NCBI GenBank assembly: GCA_031365725.1 | Contig: JANLYQ010000019.1 | Coordinates: forward strand, 1 to 64,000 | Reading direction: 5' to 3' | Length of the DNA stretch: 64,000 bases | DNA from: JANLYQ01 sp031365725 | GTDB taxonomy: Bacteria > Actinomycetota > Actinomycetes > JACCUZ01 | Shown here: positions 1 through 7,708 of the stretch, piece after piece | How the letters are laid out: every line of letters starts with the position of its first letter | Position numbering within the stretch: the first letter of the stretch is position 1 | Program-made: the position numbers and the translations under genes | Notes under the pieces: generated by a model | What the model was told of the DNA's origin: nothing | The model's input: the letters and a program-made list of their open reading frames with translations, nothing else | Database searches by the model: none

Positions 1-1
1 A

Positions 2-412
2 TCGATGATCCAGGTCGAGCTGACCGAGCGGAGCCTGCTCACCACCAGCCCGACCGTGCACGACTCGCTGGGCCGCATCCGCGAGCTGGGGCTGCTGGTG
101 GGCCTCGACGACTTCGGCACCGGCTACTCGGCCATGGCCTATCTGCAGCGGTTCTCGTTGCAGTTCCTCAAGATCGACCGGTCGTTCGTCAGCCGCCTGG
201 GATGCAGCGCGCGCGACGATGCCGTCGTCGGTGCCGTGATCGACCTGGCGCACGCGCACGACCTGATCGTGGTCGGCGAGGGAGTGGAGACCGTCAGACA
301 GCTCGAGGGACTGCGCCGGCTCGGCTGCGACCGGGCGCAGGGCTATCTGATGGGCAAGCCGATGCCCTCGGCCGACCTCGACGCTCTGGTGGCCACGGCC
401 CCGTCCTGGTGA
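2..412 (+). CDS. EAL-domain protein, C-terminal part (cut by window edge)
   Basis: The open frame enters from the left edge, so the start and any sensory or GGDEF domains lie outside. What is seen is the second half of an EAL domain, the cyclic-di-GMP phosphodiesterase fold. The metal-binding stretch DDFGTGYS is intact, followed by LKIDRSFV, an AVIDLAHAHDL helix, the VVGEGVET motif and the QGYLMGKPMP loop. These are the conserved features of active EAL domains. The family hydrolyses c-di-GMP to pGpG in the cytoplasm; whether this protein is active cannot be judged without its N-terminal half. Its last 70 bases overlap the end of the convergent flavohemoglobin-like gene. Confidence 0.85.
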   Translation, partial: SMIQVELTERSLLTTSPTVHDSLGRIRELGLLVGLDDFGTGYSAMAYLQRFSLQFLKIDRSFVSRLGCSARDDAVVGAVIDLAHAHDLIVVGEGVETVRQLEGLRRLGCDRAQGYLMGKPMPSADLDALVATAPSW

Positions 413-1698
413 CCCGGAGCTCGGTCGCGGCTGCGTCTGCTGCGCAGGTCGATCACCGCGGGTGCCGCAGCGATCGGCCCTGGGGCAGGCAGCGGGTCGG
501 CGCCCAGCCCCGCCGAGTCGGTGCTGATGCGCGCGGCAGGCACGCCGACGGCCAGCAACGTGGCGGCCGTCGTCGCTGTCATCGCCGGCGACCCGCACAC
601 CACGACGTCGTGGTCGCTCCAGGGCCCTGAGCGGGCGACCACCTCGGCGAGAGTGCCCTGCTCACCGGCGTACGACGACGACTGGACGACAGGCACCACC
701 GTCACCCAGTCGTGGCGCGCGTCGAGCACCTGCAGCGCCGGCAGGTCGTAGAGCTCACCGGCGGTGCGGACGCCGAAGAGCAGGGTCACTCGGCGGGCGC
801 TGTTCCAGCGGGCCATGCCTTCGAGCAGGCTGCGCACCGGAGCGAGGCCGGTGCCGCCGGCGACCATGAGGAGGTCGCGGCGCGAGGTCTGGTCGATGGT
901 CAGGCCGCCGGCGGGCGGGCCGAGGTGCAACGGGTCGCCGACCAACGTGTGCCGCACCAGGGCGCCGCTGACCCACCCGGCGCCGACCGACCGCACGTGC
1001 AGCTCGATGACGCCGTCGGCGCGGGGTGAGGTGGCCGGGGAGTAACGCCGCCAGGACCGCGGCCGGGCCGGGGTCTCCAGGGTGAGGTGCTGCCCGGGCT
1101 CGTAGTCGTAGGGCCGGTCGGTGCGCAGTCGCAGCACCGCGATGTCGTCGGTACGCCGCTCGTGCGCGACCACCACAGCCCGCCACGAGGCCGGCTCGTG
1201 GCCGGCTGCCTCGCGGGCACCCGCCTGCATAGCCGCGGCGACGAACGCGAAGACCCCGCGCCAGGCGGCCTCGAGCTCGGGCACCCAGATGTCGGCGGTG
1301 TGTCGGTGCAGCGCAGCGACCAGCGCCTCGCCGAAGACGTCGTAATGCTCATCCCGCACGCCGACCCGGCGGTGTTCGCGGCCGAGGGCGGCGAGGGCGG
1401 TTCGCGTGCTGTCGACGTCGGCAAGCCCGCCCACCGCGGTGGACAGCGCCCGGGCGAACCGGCCGCGCTGGGCCGCCATGCTCGGGCCGAACATCGCCCG
1501 CAGGTGCGGGGCCTCGAGGAAGAGCGCCGCGTAGAGGTCGGCGGCGACATCCTCGACCCGGTCTCCCAGCAGCCGGAGGCTCTCCTGGGCGAAGGCGAGG
1601 TGCTCGGCATCGACGCTGTGTGGTAGTCCCGGTTGTCCTCCCGGTCGTACTCCCGGCTGGGCCCCGGCGACCTCGCTGCCGGCGTCCTCGCTCCCCAT
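343..1698 (-). CDS. Flavohemoglobin-like protein: globin plus FAD/NAD(P)H reductase domains
   Basis: 451 residues. Residues about 28-165 form a globin domain with a proximal-type His in REHRRVGV (His109) followed by DEHYDVFGEAL, as in flavohemoglobins. Residues about 172-395 form a ferredoxin-reductase-type module with the FAD motif RRYS (217-220), the nucleotide loop GGTGLAPVRSLLEGM and a CGSP motif near the end. Such proteins use NAD(P)H to oxidise nitric oxide to nitrate in the cytoplasm. The family role is established; activity here is inferred. The ATG at 1698 is chosen because the frame upstream is low-complexity and reads antisense to the secreted-protein gene. The last 40 or so residues look like a tail produced by reading into the convergent EAL gene. 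Confidence 0.82.
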   Translation of the reverse strand: MGSEDAGSEVAGAQPGVRPGGQPGLPHSVDAEHLAFAQESLRLLGDRVEDVAADLYAALFLEAPHLRAMFGPSMAAQRGRFARALSTAVGGLADVDSTRTALAALGREHRRVGVRDEHYDVFGEALVAALHRHTADIWVPELEAAWRGVFAFVAAAMQAGAREAAGHEPASWRAVVVAHERRTDDIAVLRLRTDRPYDYEPGQHLTLETPARPRSWRRYSPATSPRADGVIELHVRSVGAGWVSGALVRHTLVGDPLHLGPPAGGLTIDQTSRRDLLMVAGGTGLAPVRSLLEGMARWNSARRVTLLFGVRTAGELYDLPALQVLDARHDWVTVVPVVQSSSYAGEQGTLAEVVARSGPWSDHDVVVCGSPAMTATTAATLLAVGVPAARISTDSAGLGADPLPAPGPIAAAPAVIDLRSRRSRDRAPGHQDGAVATRASRSAEGIGLPIR

Positions 1699-1797
1699 GG
1701 CACTGCAGGCTAGTCGTGAACCACCGGCTGTCACATCCCCTGGCGTGTCACCCGTTCGGGGTACGCGCCGGCGACCCGAGAGGTCCATCATCGGGCC

Positions 1798-2805
1798 ATG
1801 CCTCGTCGTCGCCCGGGTGTCCTGGCCCTGGCTCTCAGCGCTGCCCTCCTGCCGCTCGGAGCCGTCGGGGGGCCGGGGACAGCGACCGCAGCCGGCTCGG
1901 TGGCCCCTGCCATCCGGTCCAGCCGACTGCCAGGCACCCGGTGCCCGGTCTTCCCGGCCGACAACTACTGGCACGCCGACGTCACGGCCCTGCCGGTCGA
2001 CAGCCACAGCGACGCGTGGCTCTCGCACATGAGCAGCGACCGTCGGCTGCACCCCGACTTCGGGCCGTCCTACGGTGCCCAGCCGGTGCCCTACGGCATC
2101 CCGGTCACCGTCGTGGGTCGTGCCCACGCGAAGGTGCGGGTGCGGTTCCAGTACGCCGCCGAGAGCAACCGGGTGCGTTATCCCCTCGGCACCGACACCC
2201 GCATCGAGGGCGGCCGGTCGGCGTCGGGCGACCGGCACGCGGTGATCGTGGACCGCAGCACCTGCCGGCTCTACGAAACCTGGGCCACCGGCACCGGCGC
2301 TGGTGGTCACTGGACCGCCGGGTCGGGGGCGGTCTGGTCGTTGCGCAGCAACCGGTTGCGCCCGCCGGGCTGGACCTCCGCCGATGCCGCCGGTCTACCG
2401 ATTTTGCCCGGGCTGCTGCGCTATGAGGAGGTGACGGCAGGCACGGTCGACCATGCCATCCGCTTCACCACCGATGTCACCAACCGAGCACACCTCTGGC
2501 CGGCCCGCCACGATGCCGGATCGGTCAGTGACCCGGCGTACCCGCCGATGGGGGCACGGTTCCGACTCTCGGCGTCCTTCCCGCTCACGGGTTATCGCGC
2601 GGACACCCGCGCCGTGCTGCGCGCGATGCAGCGCTACGGCCTGGTGCTCGCCGACAACGGGTCGCCGTGGTACTTCCAGGGCGCCTCCGACAGTCGCTGG
2701 CCGACCGGGCTGCTCGACCAGCTCAAGACCATCCCCGCCGCCGCGTTCGAGGCGGTCGATACGTCGTCGCTTCGGGTGTCCACCGGCAGCGCCGCGACCC
2801 ACTGA
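1798..2805 (+). CDS. Secreted protein of unknown function
   Basis: 335 residues. The N-terminus (MPRRRPG, a hydrophobic run, then TATAA) looks like a signal peptide cleaved near residue 32. The mature part is Trp- and Tyr-rich and begins with a CPVFPADNYWH segment and LPVDSHSDAW; later it has GIPVTVVG, HPDFGP and a YPPMGARFRLSASF stretch. I recall similar exported proteins with an 'NxWNxDVxxLPV' start and an 'HPDFG' motif in diverse bacteria, always without an assigned function. No catalytic signature is apparent. It is transcribed alone, with a weak purine-rich site (gagagg, about 1778-1783) rather far upstream of the ATG. It ends in the shared hairpin at 2802-2845. Confidence 0.75.
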   Translation: MPRRRPGVLALALSAALLPLGAVGGPGTATAAGSVAPAIRSSRLPGTRCPVFPADNYWHADVTALPVDSHSDAWLSHMSSDRRLHPDFGPSYGAQPVPYGIPVTVVGRAHAKVRVRFQYAAESNRVRYPLGTDTRIEGGRSASGDRHAVIVDRSTCRLYETWATGTGAGGHWTAGSGAVWSLRSNRLRPPGWTSADAAGLPILPGLLRYEEVTAGTVDHAIRFTTDVTNRAHLWPARHDAGSVSDPAYPPMGARFRLSASFPLTGYRADTRAVLRAMQRYGLVLADNGSPWYFQGASDSRWPTGLLDQLKTIPAAAFEAVDTSSLRVSTGSAATH

Positions 2806-2845
2806 CCCCACCCCGAGCCCCCGGCAGCGGGGGGTGCGGGGTCAG
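2802..2845. terminator. Bidirectional hairpin terminator between convergent genes
   Basis: The arms ctgacccc (2802-2809) and ggggtcag (2838-2845) are perfect complements. The interior continues with C-rich against G-rich pairing. The hairpin spans the stop codons of both the secreted-protein gene and the convergent decarboxylase gene, the usual place for a shared terminator. There is no clear U tract, which is common in high-GC actinobacteria. Confidence 0.6.
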
Positions 2846-4218
2846 ACCCCAGCGGCACGGCGTACGGCGGCAACGCTGGAGGCCACGTCGTCAGCGTCGG
2901 TGGACCAGTTGCTGACCGACACCCGCAGCACGTCCCGCCCCTTCCACCGCGAGCCCGACATCCAGGCCGTGCCGTCGGCGAGCAGGCGCGCGGTGACCTC
3001 GCGGGTGCGCTCGTCGGAGCCGAACGACACCGACACCTGGGTGAAGACGACGTCGTGCAGCACCTCGGCGCCGGGGATGGCACCGATGCCCTCGGCCAGC
3101 GCCCGGGCATGCGCAGCGAAGCCGTCGACCATCGCGGCCACCCCGTCGCGACCCAGCGAGCGCAGCGCGGCCCACACCGGCACACCTCGGGCCCGCCGCG
3201 ACAGTTCGGGCACCCGGTCGAGCGGGTCGCCCTGCGCCGCGGCGTTGATGAGATAGCTCGCCTGCACACCGAAGGTCGCACGCAGCAACGCGTGGTCGGC
3301 CACGATCGCCAAGCCGCAGTCGTAGGGCGTGTTCAGCGTCTTGTGCGCATCGGTCGCCCACGAGTCGGCCCGCTCGAGACCAGCCGTCAGGTGCCGCAGC
3401 GACGGGCTCGCCGCCGCCCACAGACCGAAGGCGCCGTCGATGTGCACCCAGGCGCCGTGCTCGTGAGCGAGGTCGATGCACTCACCGAGCGCGTCGAAGC
3501 AGCCCGAGTGCAGGTTGCCGGCCTGCAGCGCGACGATGGTCGGACCGTCGACCTCGGCCAGCATCGCGCCGAGCGAGTCGGGCCGGATCCGACCCTGGTC
3601 GTCGTCGGGCACGACGACCGGCGCGCCCAGACCGAGATAGCGCAGCGACAGGTCGACCGTCGAATGGCGGTCCGCACCGACCAGGGTGGTGACCTTCGGG
3701 CCGCCGGCGAGACCGTCGCGGGCGAGGTCCCAGCCAGCCCGGGTGAGCACGTCGTGCCGCCCGACCGAGAGCCCGGTGTAGTTGGCCATCGTGCCGCCGG
3801 TGACGAACCCCACGCCCGCGGTCGGCGGCAGTCCGAGCAGGTCCAGCAGCCACTCAGCGGCCACCTCCTCCGCGCCCACGGTGCCGGGCGTGGCCGCGCG
3901 CATACCGGTGTTCTGGTCCCAGGCACTGACCAGCCAGTCAGCAGCCAGAGCCGCAGGCAGCGTGCCACCGATAACCCAGCCGAAGAACCGTCCGGACGGC
4001 ATCGCCATCAGTCCCGGCTCGACGTGGCGGGCCAGCAGGTCCACCACCTCGGCCGGGTCGGTCGGTCCGGCGGGCAGCGGACCACCCAGGTTGTGACCGA
4101 CCGCGTCGGCGTCCAGACGTGGCGGGACCGGTCGGTCCGGGAGGCCGGCCAGCCAGCTGCGGGCGTGGGCGTGGGCGCGGTCCAGGGCGCCGTCGTACGA
4201 CGATCCGCGAGCGGTCAT
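2842..4218 (-). CDS. PLP-dependent group II decarboxylase-family protein
   Basis: 458 residues. Fold-type I features are clear: a GGTMANYTGL cofactor loop (141-150), VHIDGAFG with the PLP-ring Asp261, and the Schiff-base Lys293 in the motif TDAHKTLN. This is the pattern of aromatic-L-amino-acid, glutamate and tyrosine decarboxylases. The substrate cannot be told from sequence. ATG 4218 is chosen because the 27 residues further upstream are Arg/Trp-rich and overlap the neighbouring gene. It is the last gene of a leftward run, 25 bases after the TauE/SafE gene. A link to the fatty-acid genes upstream is not obvious and it may simply be co-transcribed. Confidence 0.85.
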   Translation of the reverse strand: MTARGSSYDGALDRAHAHARSWLAGLPDRPVPPRLDADAVGHNLGGPLPAGPTDPAEVVDLLARHVEPGLMAMPSGRFFGWVIGGTLPAALAADWLVSAWDQNTGMRAATPGTVGAEEVAAEWLLDLLGLPPTAGVGFVTGGTMANYTGLSVGRHDVLTRAGWDLARDGLAGGPKVTTLVGADRHSTVDLSLRYLGLGAPVVVPDDDQGRIRPDSLGAMLAEVDGPTIVALQAGNLHSGCFDALGECIDLAHEHGAWVHIDGAFGLWAAASPSLRHLTAGLERADSWATDAHKTLNTPYDCGLAIVADHALLRATFGVQASYLINAAAQGDPLDRVPELSRRARGVPVWAALRSLGRDGVAAMVDGFAAHARALAEGIGAIPGAEVLHDVVFTQVSVSFGSDERTREVTARLLADGTAWMSGSRWKGRDVLRVSVSNWSTDADDVASSVAAVRRAAGV

Positions 4219-4243
4219 GACGTCACTCTGCCAGGGGAAGCAC

Positions 4244-4987
4244 TCAGATGAGCAGAGGTATCGCCGACGCCACGACCAAGCCGATCGCGACCTGCTCAAA
4301 GCGCTTCTGCTCGAGTCGGCGCAGCAGCAGCACCCCGAGCCCGGCGCCGGCCAGCATCACCGGCAGCAGCGCGAGGTCGAGAGCGACGGCACCGCCGCCG
4401 AGGAGACCGAGCGCGATGCTGAACGGCAGCTTGAAGATGTTGACCATCAGGTAGAACACCGCGCCGGTGCCGATGAACTCCATCATCGCCATGCCGGACA
4501 GCAGCAGGTAGACCGTCATGACGGCGCCGGAGGCGTTGGCCACCATCGTGGCGAAACCGGCGAGCAACCCGGCGACGGCTGCGGCAGAGCCCGACCACGC
4601 GCCGCGGCGCAGGTCACCGAGTCCGGCCCGGCGGACCACGACCTGCACCGCGACCAGGACGATCAGCAGGCCCCCGATGGCCCGGCGCATGCCCGTGTCG
4701 TCGACGTGCGCCACGAACACCGCACCGACCACGATGCCGACGGCCACCCAGGGGAACAGCCGCCGGATCACCGGCCAGGACGCGTGCCGTCGGTACAGCG
4801 CGATCGCCACCAGGTCGCCGGCGATCAGCAGCGGCAGCAGCGCTCCGGTCGACTCCCTCGCCGGCAGGGCGAGAGCGAACAGCGCCGCCGCGAGCGCCCC
4901 GGTCCCGGTGATCGCGGTCTTGGCGACCCCGACCATGACCGCGGCCGCCAGCAGCAGGGCCCAGTCACCCGGGCCCAGGTGCGGCAA
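4244..4987 (-). CDS. TauE/SafE-family membrane permease
   Basis: 247 residues with about eight hydrophobic segments. The opening VMVGVAKTAITGTGALAAALFAL and the following PLLIAGDLVAI, an inverted repeat of helices, are typical of the TauE/SafE family (DUF81), proposed exporters or importers of sulfite, sulfoacetate and other organic anions. The gene starts three bases after the methyltransferase stop, so the two are almost certainly co-transcribed. That pairing with 10-methyl fatty acid-type genes is the best clue to its job, but substrate and direction are unknown. Confidence 0.85.
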   Translation of the reverse strand: MPHLGPGDWALLLAAAVMVGVAKTAITGTGALAAALFALALPARESTGALLPLLIAGDLVAIALYRRHASWPVIRRLFPWVAVGIVVGAVFVAHVDDTGMRRAIGGLLIVLVAVQVVVRRAGLGDLRRGAWSGSAAAVAGLLAGFATMVANASGAVMTVYLLLSGMAMMEFIGTGAVFYLMVNIFKLPFSIALGLLGGGAVALDLALLPVMLAGAGLGVLLLRRLEQKRFEQVAIGLVVASAIPLLI

Positions 4988-4990
4988 CGC

Positions 4991-6301
4991 TCAGACGCCG
5001 AAGTCGTGACGCAACGGATAGCGCGACGTGCCGTCGCTGTCGGTGCGCGTCGCGAGCACCTGGTGCAGCTGGATGCCGTTGCGCTCGAAGGCCAACCGGG
5101 AACCGGCCATGTAGAGGCCCCACACCTTCGCGATGGGGACACCCGCCTCGGCGACGCACTCGTCCCAGTGCTCGACCAGGTTGTCGCACCACGCCTTCAG
5201 GGTGCGCGCATAGTGCACCCGGAGGTTTTCCTGGTGCTGCACCTCGAGGTTGGCGTCCTCCATGGCCTGCACGATGTGTCCCGACCCGGTCAGCTCCCCG
5301 TCGGGAAAGACGTAGCGGCCGATGAAGCCACGCTGCGGCAGGCCTGGGTGCTGGTTGTCCGGTCGGGTGATGCCGTGGTTGAGCAGCCGGCCACCCGGGC
5401 GCAGCCGCGAGCGCAGGAACGCGAAGTAGGCCGGGTAGTTCTTCACGCCGATGTGCTCGATCAGGCCGATCGAGCTGATCGCATCGAACTCGCGCTCGCG
5501 CACGTCGCGATAGTCGCTGTGCCGCACCTCCGCAAGGTGCCCGAGACCTTCGGCCTCGACCCGAGCCTGCCCCCACACCGCCTGCTCGCGGGACAACGTC
5601 ACCCCGATTACCTGGACGCCGTACTGCGCGGCGGCGTGGCGCACCATGCCGCCCCAGCCGCAACCGACGTCAAGCAGCCGCATGCCCGGCTGCAGGCCGA
5701 GCTTGCGCGCAACGAGGTCGAACTTGTGCTCCTGCGCCTCCTCCAACGTCGAGGTGTCGGTGGGATAGCAGGCGCAGGTGTAGGTCATCGACGGGCCGAG
5801 CACGTGCTCGTAGAACGTGTTGGACACGTCGTAGTGGTGGCTGATCGAGGATGCGTCTCGCTCCCGGGAGTGCCGGATGCCGCGCCGGCGACGCGGCACG
5901 ACCTCCTGCTCGGGCACCGGCGGCGGGACGAACGTCTTGACCCCGAGCGACCTGGCCCAGGTGACGGCCTGCGCCATCGGCGGACGATGCGCCTGCAGGT
6001 CGTCGTCGATCAGGCGCAGCAGCTCGTAGGGGTCACCCGGGTGCACGCCCTCGATCTCGAGGTCGCCCTTGAGATAGGCCCGCGCCATGCCCAGCGATCC
6101 GGGTGCCGTGGCCAGGTAGGAGATGCCGCGCGGGTTGGTGACACGCAGCCCGATCGCCGCGTCGACGCGACCTGCGGTGCTGCCGTCGTACGCCGAGAAG
6201 CGCAGCGGCGCGTCAGCACCGAACAGTCCCTCGAACATGTCACCGAGAGACACGGCACCCACCCGGGAACGGCCACCCGGGCCTTCGAGCTTGAGGCTCA
6301 T
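4991..6301 (-). CDS. Cyclopropane-fatty-acid-synthase-type SAM methyltransferase (BfaB/UfaA1-like)
   Basis: 436 residues. It has the CFA/mycolic acid cyclopropane synthase layout: an N-terminal accessory domain (about 1-130), then a SISHHYDVSNTFY segment (152-164), the SAM loop LLDVGCGWGG (209-218), the GVTLSREQ motif and SIGLIEHIG. These enzymes add a methyl or methylene group from SAM to the double bond of a phospholipid acyl chain. The start codon overlaps the stop of an FAD-oxidoreductase gene (ATGA). That pairing matches the actinobacterial bfaA-bfaB genes, in which the methyltransferase makes 10-methylene stearate and the oxidoreductase reduces it to 10-methylstearate (tuberculostearate). 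Family assignment is firm; the product is inferred from the neighbour. Confidence 0.85.
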   Translation of the reverse strand: MSLKLEGPGGRSRVGAVSLGDMFEGLFGADAPLRFSAYDGSTAGRVDAAIGLRVTNPRGISYLATAPGSLGMARAYLKGDLEIEGVHPGDPYELLRLIDDDLQAHRPPMAQAVTWARSLGVKTFVPPPVPEQEVVPRRRRGIRHSRERDASSISHHYDVSNTFYEHVLGPSMTYTCACYPTDTSTLEEAQEHKFDLVARKLGLQPGMRLLDVGCGWGGMVRHAAAQYGVQVIGVTLSREQAVWGQARVEAEGLGHLAEVRHSDYRDVREREFDAISSIGLIEHIGVKNYPAYFAFLRSRLRPGGRLLNHGITRPDNQHPGLPQRGFIGRYVFPDGELTGSGHIVQAMEDANLEVQHQENLRVHYARTLKAWCDNLVEHWDECVAEAGVPIAKVWGLYMAGSRLAFERNGIQLHQVLATRTDSDGTSRYPLRHDFGV

Positions 6302-7698
6302 CGTCGGTTCACCGCCTTGGCATAGAGGTCGAGCAGCCGTGACTGGGGGTCGAAACGCTTCTTGGCCGCGTGGTAGTCCTCGCCGCCGTACAGCGCCCAG
6401 AAGTCCTCCGGGGTGTAGTAGGCGTCGGAGTACAGCGACTTGTGGCCGCCGTGCTCGGCGACCACCGACTCGATGCGGCGGTTGACGTCACCGTCGGTCC
6501 GGCCGTGCTCGATCGGCACGGTGGACCAGAAACCCACGTTGACGTAGGTCTCACCCCGACGCAGAGGGTAGACCGGCCAGGGTGGTCCCGCCGCGCCGGA
6601 TCCGTCACCCGAGAACAGCACCGTGGCACCCACGTCACGCAGGCGCAGCGGGCACAGCCACACCGGCTCGATCGGCACCTCGCGCAGGAACCAGCGCAGG
6701 AAGTCCGCGGTGCGGGCCACCGGGATCTCGACGTCCTGCACCACACGTTCGCGCGGCAACCGACCGGCGCGCGCGTCGAGCCGGGCAGCGACGTGGAACC
6801 GGTTGTCGAGCCGGATCAGACGCCAGTAGACGTCGCTGCGCAACCAGCGTCGGGGCCACCACCGACGCAACCGCGGGTCCTGGGCTCCGAACGCGCGTGA
6901 GCACCAGAACCAGTCGGTGTCCCAACGCCAGAGATAGTCGCGCACGGTGAGGTGGTCGGTGTGCCGCGCCTGGATCGAGCGATAGTAGATATCGCCGCCG
7001 GTGTAGTCCGAGGTGTACGGCGCATGCTCGACGAACGAGCCGAGGGTGAGGTAGGACTCCTCGGCGCTGAAGACGGTGCCGTCGAGGAAGTCGACCTGCT
7101 CTCCGTCGTGGGTGCGGCTCTCGACCACCGCTCCGGTCAGAGCCAGCAGCTCGTCCAGGTCGTGGCAGCGCACATGGCGTAGCCGGACGAACGGCTGAAC
7201 CGGCTCGAGGTCGATGACCAGCCGTAGGGCGTAGCCCAACGTGCCATAGGAGTTGGGGAAGGCGCGAAAGAGATCGGCGTCCGGCCCGTCGGGGGTGGCG
7301 ACCACGACGCTGCCCCCGCCGGTGAGGATCTCGATCTCCCGCACCGACTCGTGCGGCAACCCGTTGCGGAACGACGACGACTCGATGCCGAGACCGGTGA
7401 CAGCCCCACCGATGGTGATGGTCTTCAGCTGCGGCACGACCAGGGGCATGAGCCCGTGCGCCAGCGTCGCGTCGACCAGGTCCTCGTACGTCGTCATCGC
7501 CTGTACGTCGGCAGTGCATGCCACCGGGTCCACCGAGAGCACCCGGTCGAGCCCGCCGACGTCCAGCCCGGGCCCGCCCTGGGACTCGCGGGGCCGGAAC
7601 AGGTTCGACGTGCGCTTGGCCAGCCGGACCGGCGCACCGGGCGGGATGGCGGCGTACTGGGTGACCAGTCGCTCCCGCGCCTCGACGTGTCCGAGCAT
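6298..7698 (-). CDS. FAD-binding oxidoreductase (BfaA-like, DIMINUTO/VAO family)
   Basis: 466 residues. The N-terminal half is a PCMH-type FAD domain: the segment VVPQLKTITIGGAVTGLGIES carries the Gly-rich loop (about residues 92-112) seen in D-lactate, VAO and DWARF1/DIMINUTO-like flavoproteins. The C-terminal half holds aromatic substrate-domain motifs and ends in YHAAKKRFDP, a usual C-terminal signature of this subfamily. The stop overlaps the start of the CFA-type methyltransferase by four bases, implying translational coupling. The likely role is reduction of a methylene-branched acyl phospholipid to the methyl-branched form. ATG 7698 is used because the frame upstream is antisense-like noise inside the GGDEF/EAL gene. 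It begins 10 bases after that gene's stop. Confidence 0.82.
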   Translation of the reverse strand: MLGHVEARERLVTQYAAIPPGAPVRLAKRTSNLFRPRESQGGPGLDVGGLDRVLSVDPVACTADVQAMTTYEDLVDATLAHGLMPLVVPQLKTITIGGAVTGLGIESSSFRNGLPHESVREIEILTGGGSVVVATPDGPDADLFRAFPNSYGTLGYALRLVIDLEPVQPFVRLRHVRCHDLDELLALTGAVVESRTHDGEQVDFLDGTVFSAEESYLTLGSFVEHAPYTSDYTGGDIYYRSIQARHTDHLTVRDYLWRWDTDWFWCSRAFGAQDPRLRRWWPRRWLRSDVYWRLIRLDNRFHVAARLDARAGRLPRERVVQDVEIPVARTADFLRWFLREVPIEPVWLCPLRLRDVGATVLFSGDGSGAAGPPWPVYPLRRGETYVNVGFWSTVPIEHGRTDGDVNRRIESVVAEHGGHKSLYSDAYYTPEDFWALYGGEDYHAAKKRFDPQSRLLDLYAKAVNRR

Positions 7699-7708
7699 GC
7701 CCCGCAGT

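Noticed and set aside
1699..2310. N-terminal extension of the flavohemoglobin-like protein
   Set aside because: It runs antisense through the secreted-protein gene and adds Arg/Pro-rich residues with no globin features.
4217..6325. A 702-residue rightward open frame
   Set aside because: It is antisense to the permease and methyltransferase genes, with no domain features.
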